Below, piece after piece: positions 9,140 to 17,624 of a stretch of DNA of 31,305 nt. Source of the stretch: Brachionus plicatilis (taxonomy: Eukaryota > Rotifera > Eurotatoria > Ploima > Brachionidae); the NCBI GenBank assembly GCA_010279815.1, contig QEOQ01000274.1:705219-736523 (forward strand). The letters are read 5' to 3'. Below the pieces are notes generated by a model that saw only the letters and a program-made list of their open reading frames with translations, was not told where the DNA came from and did not search any database. Numbering within the stretch: the stretch's first letter is position 1; each line of letters starts with the position of its first letter. The position numbers and the translations under genes were made by a program.

Positions 9140-9407
9140 CAAAAAAATTCCATAGTTAGATCAAAGCCTCTTTGAAGGCATTTCCCACAAGACCACTAGT
9201 TACATTTTTCACAAGAAATCCATTTGTTTAGATTTGGTTTGACTTTTCCAAATACTTAAATTTGAAACATCTTTTTTTTTCGTTCAGTGGAAATTTTACA
9301 ATTTCAGACTCTTCTTCATCTTCTTCATCACTGATATTTGTCACTTTTTTTCTCTTTTTGTTCAACATTTTTGCCTCTTCATCTTCTAATTGTTTCAAAA
9401 CTCGGCA
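9140..9407 (-). pseudogene. decayed zinc-motif protein fragment
   Basis: Minus-strand frames read EDEEAKMLNKKRKKV, an acidic SDEEDEEESEIVKFPLNEK, and after a frameshift KWISCEKCN, a stop, then WSCGKCLQRGFDL. The CxxC...CxxC arrangement resembles the CxxC tail of the ORF at 7477-7755. The stop inside the motif and the frameshift indicate a pseudogene. It is probably the tail of a mobile-element protein. Confidence 0.45.
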
Positions 9408-9519
9408 TTTTTAAAAAGTTATTTTTTTAAACATCAATCAAATAGAAAATTAACCCTATTTATAGTAATAAATGAAATTAACGGTTCAACCCTTTAAAAA
9501 CACTTTAGATACACTTGAG

Positions 9520-9620
9520 AGGGAATACAGAGAATTCGATCATTTAAATTCAAAAAAACTTGAATAACTTTTTTAATAAAATAAAAAATATAATTCTGTA
9601 AAATGTTTAATGTTAAGCTT
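9520..9620 (+). repeat. possible diverged half-copy of the 24085-24394 MITE arm
   Basis: The order ATTCGATCATTT, AATAACTTTT, AAATAAAAT, TTCTGTAAAATGTTTAATG parallels the left arm of the element at 24085-24394 (TTCGATCATTT, then TTCTGCAAAATGTTAAAT). The similarity is weak in AT-rich sequence and no opposite arm was found. Confidence 0.3.
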
Positions 9621-9754
9621 AATCCGAAAATATATGTCTGTAATAATTCTTCTACAAAAATTGCACAATTGATTTGAATAGTTTTTAATGGCGTGCAAAA
9701 TGCAGAAACTTGCAGAGTTTTTTGCAGACTTATTTTAGTGTATTGAGCAAATTT

Positions 9755-9756
9755 TC

Positions 9757-9830
<74 letters not shown>
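9755..9830. repeat. (TTA)n microsatellite, about 25 units
   Basis: A near-perfect TTA run. The poly-Tyr frame crossing it is an artefact. Confidence 0.95.
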
Positions 9831-9831
<1 letters not shown>

Positions 9832-9839
9832 CTTATGTT

Positions 9840-10375
9840 TCCTTTTGATTTTAAATTTTAAACTGGGTAATTTCGCTAAGTTTTTCAATGATAAGTGTAA
9901 TTTAAGTGTTCGTAAACTTGTGTTTTTACAAATAAAATTTTTTATTATTTAAAATTTAGAGATTATTTTATATTCCATTTCAAACCAACTAAAATTGTCA
10001 ATCTACTAGAGTTTTATATATTATAATATGTTCAAAATTTAGTGCTTTCTTTTGAGGTGGATCAATTAAAAAAGCTAAACAAAGAATTGGACAACATCTT
10101 TACAGCATAAATTATTTTAGACAAAATATCAGTAAAACATTACAAGTTATTTTGACAGATTTTCTGAAGTATCAATTCACTTAAATAGCTGAAATTATTC
10201 AGAAGATCATTTAGAGATTTTTACACTTAAATCGAATTTAGATCATAAAATTAAAAGATTATCTACCGAAACTGAGTTAATAAATGTTCTTCTGAAGTTT
10301 CAAATTCCTATTTTAAATAAAAAAAAATACCAAAAAATTGAATATATAAAAACTATAAGTTTTGCACGTCTATAA
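9840..10375. other. no intact gene; possible decayed retroelement upstream region
   Basis: Frames are short and broken. Parts of 10070-10320 have protein-like composition in one frame (for example KKLNKELDNIF) and may be the ruined upstream part of the retroelement ending at 10982. I could not match a conserved block. Confidence 0.35.
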
Positions 10376-11046
10376 TAAAATTCTTGGAGTTATTTTCAAT
10401 ACAAATCTTAAATAGAAAAATCAAGTGATAGAGGCTACATAAAAAGTAAATCAAATGTTAGGTCGCATCAGGAAATCGTTCACTAGTTTTGATTGTAAGT
10501 TATTAAGGTCTTTGTATTTCACTTTTGTTCGTCCTCTTTTGGAATTTGCAGTGCCTGTATGGCCTCCAATTCTTAAGTCTGACTGTGAGAATGTTGAAAT
10601 GATTCAACGCAGAGCTACGCATTTTTTTTCTTCAATTAGAAAAAAACCGTATGGAAGCAGATTGAAGGCTTTAAGCATTCCAAATCTGGTTGAAAGAAGA
10701 AAAAGAGGTGATCAAATTCAATTATACAAGTTCATGCATGGAATAGAATTTATTGAAAAAAGCAACAATTTTAATGTCACAAAAAACCAAGAAAGAGGTC
10801 ACTGCTTCAAATATCATAAAGAAATTTCGAGACTCCAGCATAGAGATAAATTTTTTTTTAACAGATCCGCTAACATATGGAACTCGCTGCCAAATGAATT
10901 AGTTGAAGCCCCCAATATTAATATCTTTAAAGCAGGCATTGATTACTGGATGAGCAGCAATCAATCACATCGGCTGTCTTAGTGTGCCTTATCAGCACAC
11001 TCAGTGGTCAGACAGCTACAGTTAAAACTACTACTACTTCTTCTAC
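10376..11046 (+). pseudogene. 5'-truncated non-LTR retrotransposon: ORF2 C-terminal half plus 3' end
   Basis: The open part 10455-10982 (175 residues from MLGRIRKSF) is the C-terminal region of a CR1/jockey-like ORF2. It contains VRPLLEFAVPVWPP, an IQRRATHFF helix, PNLVERRKRGDQIQLYK, and NRSANIWNSLPNELVE before the TAG. Immediately upstream the same protein continues through stops (ILGVIFNTNLK, VIEATKKV). No endonuclease or RT catalytic block remains, so it is a 5'-truncated insertion. The 3'UTR starts with a perfect stem-loop overlapping the stop (AGTGTGC 10981-10987, GCACACT 10995-11001) and ends in ACTACTACTACTTC-type repeats (about 11027-11046). It is the best-preserved copy of the family in the window. 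Confidence 0.88.
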
Positions 11047-11179
11047 TTTTACACTTTATTGTAAATTTTTTATTTTCTTTTATTTTAATTTCTTTATTTT
11101 ATTTTTTTCTAAAAATGCTTTCTTAAATAATTTTTTGTATACCTTCAAATAATATTAAAAAATCATTTATTCTCAGATC

Positions 11180-11230
11180 TTAGATCCCGAAGAAGGCCAC
11201 TTTTGGTCGAAACGCGCCGATCGTTTTTTG
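11180..11230 (+). ncRNA. hammerhead-ribozyme-like motif (Penelope element or retrozyme relic)
   Basis: The segment CCGAAGA, then AGGCC-loop-GGTC, then GAAAC follows the order of a type I hammerhead core (CUGANGA, stem II, GAAA). Such cores are known in the terminal repeats of Penelope-like elements and in retrozymes of many metazoans. Here the invariant U of CUGANGA is C, so cleavage activity is unlikely. The flanking stems are short, and no Penelope ORF was seen. Confidence 0.35.
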
Positions 11231-11284
11231 AAATTAAAAATAAATGTCTTTTTTTATAAAAACTTTTTTTTTATTCCTATTAAA

Positions 11285-11303
11285 TTATTATTATTATTAT
11301 TAA
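11285..11303. repeat. (ATT)n short tract
   Basis: A short ATT run follows a poly-T stretch near the hammerhead-like motif. Confidence 0.7.
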
Positions 11304-11825
11304 TATTAAGTTAAGAAAAAATATACAGTGGCGATTTAATAACCAAGATTCTACCAATTTTTCAGAATAAATTTTCCAAAATTTTAAAACATTATTTTCA
11401 CAAAAAAATATACACACAAATTTTTCAAGTCAATTTTCATATTCGCTTCTTAAATTACTCTTTAGCCAAAAAGTCTCAATAACTCTTTTTAAGATCTGAT
11501 AATTAAAATAAAATTAGAACATTTCTTTCCAAAGATCTTAAAAGATTATATTTAATATAAATTCTCGAAATTTTTTAAATACGAAAAATAAAATACTTGC
11601 ATATTTTTCATTATTAATCTATTATAATTTTATTTTTTTTCTGACCATTCATAAAAAATAAAATTTAAAATTACTTAAAATCATCAATAATTTAAAAATT
11701 ATTTTGTTCACAAATATTTTTTATCAATGATAAATTAACAATTGCATTGCTAATTTGGTTGACTATCTAAAGATAGAAAAAATTATAGATGACAAAAAAG
11801 ACAGAACTATTAATTGATAAATTAA
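11304..11825. other. no gene seen; AT-rich, one transposon-end-like motif
   Basis: CAGTGGCGATTTAATAAC at 11326-11343 closely resembles CAGTGGTGATTTGATAAC at 11834-11851, the left end of the next element. It may be a solo end of the same family. The rest is featureless. Confidence 0.4.
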
Positions 11826-11833
11826 AAAAATAC

Positions 11834-12068
11834 AGTGGTGATTTGATAACAGTATTTTACGAAAAATTACGTAAAATACCGGTTTTTTTTCGAAAAATCG
11901 AAAATTTAAGAAAGTTATTTTTTTAATAAATTGGTTAAAAAAATAGTTATTTTTAAATTGTTATAAAAATAAAATCTTTTTTAAATTTTGGATTTTTCGA
12001 AAAAAAGACATTTTCTCAAAAATTTTGAATTTTGAATTGGGGTAATATTAAACAGTCACTATTTTTAA
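11834..12068. mobile_element. small inverted-repeat (MITE-like) element
   Basis: The left side starts CAGTGGTGATTTGATAAC and contains TTCGAAAAATCGAAAATT (about 11888-11905). The right side, reverse-complemented, starts AGTGACTGTTTAATATTA and contains TTCGAAAAATCCAAAATT. The left arm also holds a perfect 10-bp hairpin, GTATTTTACG (11852-11861) with CGTAAAATAC (11870-11879). No target duplication or coding content was seen. Confidence 0.5.
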
Positions 12069-13537
12069 TGACTTCAATGAAGAAAAAAAGAGGTTTTTAT
12101 TGTCCAAATGGTTGTACTAAGAAAAAAAATTAAATTTCTTGGTTATATTTTTTTTTGTTTTTTTTTTACTAAAAATATTTTTTTTTATTGAGTAAATGGA
12201 AAAATTAATTTCTTTGTTGGTATTCTTACTATTTATGTTTTTTTTAAATAAAAAAACTGACACAAAATTGATATTATTGTTAATTTTATCTTTGGGTTTT
12301 TTATTATTTCTGTGAAATTTTTACTAAAAATATTGTGCACAAATGGAGTCAATTATTTGGACGATAAAAAAAAGAATAATTATTCAATTAAAGAAAACAT
12401 TTTAATCAATTAATTTATTTATGTCTTTTTTTCTATAATAAATCTTTATTTAATTATATCAAAATTTTGATTTAATCTTTTGAACGTTAACCTGCCAATT
12501 TAACCGGACAAAATTAATGAGATTTTATTTAAAAAAAAAAATTTTAAATTCATAAACTAATTAAAGTTTAAAAAAAATTAAAATTAAATTTTGCCTATAT
12601 CAAAAGCAATTACGACAATTTATAACCACTCGATTTTAAAATTTAAACAAAAGACGCCTGTGCTGCTGTGGGATCAAAAGAGAATCTAAAGACAAGTCTA
12701 GAGAAATTTTTAGAGAAAAGAATGAATTCTAAAGCACAGAGGATCTAATTATTAATTTATCGTTTTTAAAAAAAAATGCATTTAAAAATTTTAAATCATT
12801 TTATTTTTTTAAATTGTCATGTTATTAATGCAATTGTTTAGCCTATCAATGATTATAGACTAAATTAAAAAAATTCAATCACAATTTTAAAATCACATAA
12901 AACTAAATGTGACTCATTTTCAGCTTATTTTGCTGCAAATTAAATAAAAATTTGAGATTTTTTTATTCAAGAAAAAATTATATAAATTATAAAATACACA
13001 GTACTTTTGTTTTAAGTTTAATTTAATAAAGGTAAAGTTAAAAAAAAAAGAAGAAAGTTAAAAATCCAGCATTTGAATCAATTTAAAATTTCTCAATATT
13101 TACAGATTAGATTTTTAAAATGTTTGGAAACAATCATAATCAATTAATTATTACTAATAAAACTAATAGATGATCAATTATCAAAAGATTGTTTAAATTT
13201 GTAATATTTTTATTTCAAAAATAAAGGAATTTTACCATTTTCAAAAATTAAGTTTTATGACTAATGAAAACGAAATCAACAGGTAAATTTGAAATAACCA
13301 ACATTTTCAGATCGCTCAGGTTAAATTGAATTAAGAATTACCAAGCGGAATAAGCCTTAAAAAAAAAAAGTGAAATCAAAATTTAAAAATAAATTTTGAT
13401 TTTCCGTATAGAAACTTTCTTGAGATAGCCGTGTTTTTCAAACAAAACTCATGTATTTCAAGTACTTTCATTTAAAAAGTATTTAAGGCGGAATACACTC
13501 TTTTGACGTATGGTTGATTGCGAAATTTTTTCTCAAT
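12069..13537. other. no gene supported; AT-rich spacer with one coding-like islet
   Basis: The stretch is mostly A/T runs. An islet at about 12645-12740 is less AT-rich. In plus it reads KRRLCCCGIKRESKDKSREI to a stop, and its antisense is also open. Without splice evidence it cannot be called a gene. Confidence 0.4.
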
Positions 13538-13545
13538 TATATAAA
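13538..13545 (+). promoter_or_regulatory. TATA box (TATATAAA) of the vWA gene
   Basis: The octamer lies 38 bases before the ATG at 13583. The same octamer precedes the GPCR gene. A T-rich tract ending in AG (13581-13582) sits directly before the ATG and looks like a splice acceptor, so the transcript start is uncertain. Confidence 0.5.
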
Positions 13546-13582
13546 CTATTAATCATTGAAAAAAATCATTTTTATTTTTTAG

Positions 13583-14452
13583 ATGAAAATTATTTTCTTG
13601 CTTTTACTGCTCACTGTGTCATCCAAATCCCAAGACAAACAAAGCTCACACAGACTCGATCTCTACTTGCTTATTGACACATCTGATCATGTCCTTCGGA
13701 ACCAATTCGATATGTTTAAGCTACAAGTGTTTAATTTGATTTTGATGTTGGATCCGCGCGTTGTCCGACTGGCAATAATGACAACGGACAAAAATGCAGC
13801 CATACTCAAAAGGCTACAGGATGATTACTCAAACACCGAACAATTCGGCTTGTACATTCTATCTAATCTCAAACAATCCAAAGAGTCATCAATTCACAAT
13901 GGACTTCAAGTACTGCAAAAAATGCTCAGCTCGGACGAGCAGCGTTCGAGCCGTCCAAAAATTTCTTTTGTCATTGCCAAAAATTTTGCTGCTGACTTTT
14001 TCAGAAAAATGGTAAACAAAATTAGGCAAGAAAGTTATTTGTACTCGGTGGAAATAGAGCAAGTAAATGCCACCAAGATGTTTGACACCATCAGAGGAAT
14101 GACGTCAAACAGTAGCTTTTTCCTGGGAGTTAATCAAATGGCAACAGTGCAACTAAACCGAAATGAGATTCAAATTTTTAGAACAAATGTGAGACTCAGA
14201 AAAGACAAAAAGATTCGCATTGTTTTCAAAGTGACTAGCGGGGGATTTTTGATCAAACATGACTTTATTGAACAAGAGACCTACAGTTTAGAGCATCAAA
14301 AGACCGAAGTGATCAAAAAGTTAAAAATTTTGTGCGTCAAATCAAACAGCGGCTTAGGCAGGCTCAACGAGTACTTTAAACTCAAAGGCATATTCAAATG
14401 GAACAGTTTGACTATAGACGTTAGTGAGAAAATTTCATGTGAAAAATTCTGA
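13583..14452 (+). CDS. secreted protein with a degenerate von Willebrand factor A domain
   Basis: As one exon this is 289 residues from an ATG. A signal peptide covers about 1-16 (hydrophobic IIFLLLLLTVSS). A vWA-like domain covers about 25-185. Strand 1 is RLDLYLLIDTSD with a partial MIDAS: D32 and S34 are kept, but the second Ser of DxSxS is His36. The helix SSIHNGLQVLQKML stands where the MIDAS Thr helix normally lies, and strand KISFVIAKN lacks the final Asp-Gly. Metal binding is therefore probably lost. N-glycosylation sequons are at N162 and N176. The C-terminal third (190-289) is basic and not recognised. An alternative ending splices at 14424 into a second exon ending at 14696 (listed separately). 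Composition and codon use are clearly coding against AT-rich flanks. The role is unknown; extracellular adhesion or matrix binding is inference from the fold. Confidence 0.8.
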   Translation: MKIIFLLLLLTVSSKSQDKQSSHRLDLYLLIDTSDHVLRNQFDMFKLQVFNLILMLDPRVVRLAIMTTDKNAAILKRLQDDYSNTEQFGLYILSNLKQSKESSIHNGLQVLQKMLSSDEQRSSRPKISFVIAKNFAADFFRKMVNKIRQESYLYSVEIEQVNATKMFDTIRGMTSNSSFFLGVNQMATVQLNRNEIQIFRTNVRLRKDKKIRIVFKVTSGGFLIKHDFIEQETYSLEHQKTEVIKKLKILCVKSNSGLGRLNEYFKLKGIFKWNSLTIDVSEKISCEKF

Positions 14453-14601
14453 TATAACAAAAAAAAGCCTCCTCTTATTGTTTTTAAGCTATCAACTTTA
14501 AATTTTTTTATACCATTTTTTTTCCAAATCAATTTAATTTTTCTTAATAAAAAATTTTAAACTAAAATTTTTAAATCGCTAATCAAATGAACTTTGTTTA
14601 G
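14424..14601 (+). other. candidate 178-bp intron of the vWA gene
   Basis: Donor GTTA|GTGAGA and acceptor TTTGTTTAG|ACTACAG are both compatible with phase 1. The splice replaces the last nine residues with an exon (14602-14696) of about 31 residues. That exon includes NYSLLTVNFIFSGRSSYVD and ends at TAG. The less AT-rich sequence after 14602 supports an exon here. Unspliced use of the TGA at 14450-14452 remains possible. Confidence 0.4.
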
Positions 14602-14696
14602 ACTACAGCTTATTAACAGTAAATTTTATATTCTCTGGACGGTCAAGTTATGTAGACGTCTCAAGAAGAAGTTTGTTTTGCTCAAGTGGAAACTAG
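14602..14696 (+). CDS. candidate terminal exon of the vWA gene
   Basis: In the frame set by the candidate splice it reads about 31 residues, including SGRSSYVDVSRRSLFC, to a TAG at 14694-14696. An AATAAA follows at 14845-14850. The region to about 14815 keeps coding-like composition in shifting frames, so a further short intron or a decayed tail is possible. Confidence 0.35.
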
Positions 14697-14844
14697 TACT
14701 TACATTCACATTTTGTAGTTCTATATATGTTACACTCAAAATGCGAAATTGGGCATTACGCGAAATGCCAATGGCAAACTATAATCTAGTGGAAAAAACT
14801 AAGTTTGCAAAATGACATATTAAAATATAAAATTATAAAATTCT

Positions 14845-14850
14845 AATAAA
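14845..14850 (+). terminator. polyadenylation signal AATAAA (vWA gene, two-exon model)
   Basis: It lies 149 bases after the exon 2 stop. Another AATAAA at 14546-14551 would serve the single-exon form. Confidence 0.4.
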
Positions 14851-14994
14851 CGAAAAAGCAAAATATTAACTTTTTAGTTTTAAATAATTAAATCGAAAAT
14901 TTTATAAATTGAATTATTTCTTCTATTTATGTTGTATGTGTATGTATTGTGTTAATTTGAGTTTTTAAATTTGTTTAAAAATATATAAATAAAA

Positions 14995-15183
14995 ATGATT
15001 GAAAAATTTCAAAACATAGAGGATGCTCTTATTAACCCGAGCAATAATGTCGTCCAACAACAAAATTTAGATTTAAGAGAAAAATTTACAAATCATCTTT
15101 GTCAACATTTCAAAAAGGGTCTCAAAATTGATGATTTTTCAATCGAGAACGATAAAATTATAAAAAAACAGGTAGACAGGTAA
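14995..15183 (+). CDS. 62-residue ORF or first exon, unrecognised
   Basis: The frame starts at an ATG preceded by AAATAAAA and reads MIEKFQNIEDALINPSNNVV, then a hydrophilic, helix-prone remainder with FTNHLCQHFKKGLKIDDF. Composition is protein-like and has no low-complexity bias. It ends in three CAG|GTA donor-like sites (GT at 15172, 15180 and 15188). It could be a first coding exon or an exon relic. I found no acceptor with a convincing continuation. I do not recognise the family. Confidence 0.4.
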   Translation: MIEKFQNIEDALINPSNNVVQQQNLDLREKFTNHLCQHFKKGLKIDDFSIENDKIIKKQVDR

Positions 15184-15229
15184 ACAGGTAGAGTAATAGT
15201 TTTGATAAATAATTTAGTTTTTAAGAGTT

Positions 15230-15395
15230 TTTTTAGAAGAGTTATAGTTTTGGTTTAGTTTTTGGATTCGGACCTCGTGTTCTAATGAAGTTTTTGTTTA
15301 AACCTTTATTGTTTTGATCCGAAAACCTCGAGTAAAACTTGGCGAGTCTGACTGGACAGAGTCATAGGACCGTCCAGAAATAAAAGTATTTTACA
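15230..15395. other. G+C-richer islet with hairpin and AATAAA, unassigned
   Basis: This islet is clearly less AT-rich than its surroundings. CTGGAC (15352-15357) and GTCCAG (15372-15377) form a perfect stem just before AATAAA (15379-15384) on plus. On minus, two frames read plausible peptides (for example MTLSSQTRQVLLEVFGSKQ before a stop), and a CAATAAAGG site lies at about 15308-15316. It could be a terminal-repeat piece of a retroelement or a gene 3' end. The evidence does not decide. Confidence 0.35.
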
Positions 15396-15639
15396 TCATT
15401 AACCTTAAAAACTAAACATTTAATATTATAACTAAATTCTTTTTTATATACATAAATATAAAACTACCAAATGTGAATGTTAGTACTGATTTCCAATTGA
15501 GCAAAACAAGCTTCTTATTGAGAAGTCTACATAACAGGCTCTATATTAATTGAGCGCACAAAAAAATAAACAATTTAAAATAGTTAAATTAAAAGGAACT
15601 AATTAAATAATAATAAAAAAATATATAAATAATGAGCCA

Positions 15640-15720
15640 TTGAAATGAATACCCCATTTTTTTGAATAAAATACTCCAATTTTTAAACTTTGTCCCCAAT
15701 TATTTAAATTTTGCATAAAA
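15640..15720. repeat. second copy of the AATAAAATACTCCAA minisatellite motif
   Basis: It reads ATGAATACCCCA, TTGAATAAAATACTCCAA and GTCCCCAATTATTTAAA. This matches the unit in the 7240-7500 tract, 8 kb away. Confidence 0.45.
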
Positions 15721-16260
15721 AAATTAATTGACTCTAAATTAAATATAATTATTTATTTGTATATCTGTACCGAGTTTAAGCTCCTTCAGATTTAAAAAAA
15801 AATTAAAATAAAGTTAAATAAAATAAAAATAATATAAGTTAAAAAATAGAGAAATATTAGAATTAAAATTAGATAAATTTTGATAGAGAGTAATAGAATA
15901 CATATTTTAAATATTTGATGATTCAGGAAAAAAAGAAGAAATAGTAAGGTAGCAATTACACAATGGAGTTGGGTATTTAATATATCTTGATTCGAAACCT
16001 TAGTTATATTCTTCCACCAGTCTAACAATTGATGGAACAGAATGGCTCAGTCCTGATTTAAAAACACTTTCTATTTTGAACTTTTCATTTTTATTTAATT
16101 AATAAAGATATTTTGCTAAAATAATGTTGCTCTTTTAATTGATGTGTTTTTTACCTTGGCTATTTTAATCAATTTATTATAATCGATTCTATTTTTAAAA
16201 TTTTGAAATAAAATTATGAATGTGACCAAAAAAAAATCATCTCAGTAAAAATCATCCAAA
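15721..16260. other. no gene supported; AT-rich spacer
   Basis: A 78-codon minus frame (15792-16028) starts in ordinary sequence and becomes a run of I/L/F from AT-rich codons. I do not accept it as a gene. Confidence 0.5.
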
Positions 16261-16265
16261 AAATC

Positions 16266-16342
16266 TGAAAAAGTCAAGTCTAAACTTGACTTGACTTTTT
16301 GGTCGTAAGACTTGAAAACTAGCGACTTGAGTAACAACTCTG
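16266..16342. repeat. AAGTCAAGTC-type hairpin repeat
   Basis: AAAAAGTCAAGT at 16268-16280 faces ACTTGACTTGACTTTTT at 16284-16300. Further GACTTG words follow to 16335. The same words form the arms of the insertion at 2938-3160 and recur at 16555-16582 and 29879-29965. This suggests a dispersed repeat family. Confidence 0.5.
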
Positions 16343-16990
16343 TAATAAACCACCAAAAATTAACAAGTTTAACATCAAAAATGTCAAAGCGTGTTCATAC
16401 ATGTAATAATAATTTAAAATCTGGCATTTCAAAATATTTTAAAAATTTTATTTTTGTTATTTTCTTTTTTTCAAATTATTAATAATTGTTTATTTTTTAC
16501 TTTAAAACAAAAATGTTTTATTATTTATATTTTTTTGCTTCTGAATAAGTGTTAAGACCCAAGTCTTGACATGTCTCTACTTATTATTTTGAACTGTAAA
16601 GTTGTAAGCTTCTGTTGAGTCAAAAAGCCCAGAGCTGATGATGAAAAAAATGTCCTCATGGGAATTAATTTTACTTGGTCAAGTCGGTTTGTCAGGCCAA
16701 GAATAATTTAAAAGAAAGAATATGGGGCTATATGCAATAAATAAAGATTTTTAAATATAGGATATTTTCTTAAAGATCTTGACGAGCTGAACCCAAAAAT
16801 ATCAATAATTTGATGATCAGAATTTTCGAAAATATATATTTAAGCTTATAGCTAAAATTAATATTATACTTAAAATGGTCAATTTTTAAGATTTCTTCTA
16901 ATTTTTTTAAACAATCTAAATATGAATTAATATGAATAGCAATTAAAACAATGTAAGTTTGATCATTTAATTATGAAATTAATTTTATAG
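16343..16990. other. no gene seen
   Basis: AT-rich. It holds a short AAGTCTTGACATGTCTCTA stretch near 16562-16580 related to the AAGTC repeats. No coding frame is supported. Confidence 0.4.
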
Positions 16991-16994
16991 CTCT

Positions 16995-17117
16995 TAAAAA
17001 CAAAAATTCAGAGGTTGCTGCTGTTTGGGGACCCCAATTACTCTCAGTTCCCAAGTACCCAATTATTCTTGTCGGGTTCTGATGGTGCTGTGTTTGGGGA
17101 CATATCAACTATGTAAA
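16995..17117. other. isolated G+C-richer coding-like islet
   Basis: About 120 bases near balanced composition stand out in AT-rich surroundings. Plus reads RLLLFGDPNYSQFPS, then LSGSDGAVFGDISTM to a TAA, after an ATTCAG|AGG acceptor-like site. Minus is also open (NPTRIIGYLGTESNWGPQTA). It contains the palindrome TTGGGGACCCCAA. It may be a terminal exon or a gene relic; the strand is unresolved. Confidence 0.3.
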
Positions 17118-17580
17118 AATTTGACCACCAAAAAAAAATTCAGATTAAAAATTTTTAAAATCGCTTTAAACATTAAAAATTAAATTTTACACTAATGACT
17201 TAAATAATAAATTTAAATAAAAATAAATTTAAATAAAATTACAATTTTTTTATTGTAGCAAACTTTAATTTTGAATAATATGAAAAATTTTTTATAAAAT
17301 TTTTATTTTTTATTTAAAAAAAAATATTCAAATATTTGATGACTATCGAAGTTTATAATTATAAATAATAAACGATTCTTAATTTGTGCTGCATATGAAC
17401 ACTTCTTGTTTATAAAAAATATTTTTTTTTTATAATCAAAAACCTAAAACTTAAAAAATAAATAAAATTCTTCTATAATTTAATTAATTGATACGAATGC
17501 CATAAATTTAAGCATCACGAAGCTAATATTTGCTGAGAATGCGATGACAATTGGTGACATAAAATAAATATTTGCATTTT
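17118..17580. other. AT-rich 5' flank of the GPCR gene
   Basis: No gene was seen. An inverted CCAAT (ATTGG) lies at about 17549-17553, upstream of the TATA box. Confidence 0.4.
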
Positions 17581-17585
17581 TACGG

Positions 17586-17593
17586 TATATAAA
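17586..17593 (+). promoter_or_regulatory. TATA box (TATATAAA) of the GPCR gene
   Basis: It lies 31 bases before the ATG at 17625. With the usual 25-30 base spacing to the start site, the 5'UTR would be only a few bases. Confidence 0.6.
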
Positions 17594-17624
17594 TTAAGCC
17601 AAGTATGCTAGAGACCTGTCATTA

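Noticed and set aside
9710..9952. 80-codon frame with a poly-Tyr run
   Set aside because: Produced by the (TTA)n microsatellite.
15792..16028. 78-codon minus frame rich in I/L/F
   Set aside because: Apparent membrane segments come from AT-rich codons. The start is weak and no family features are seen.
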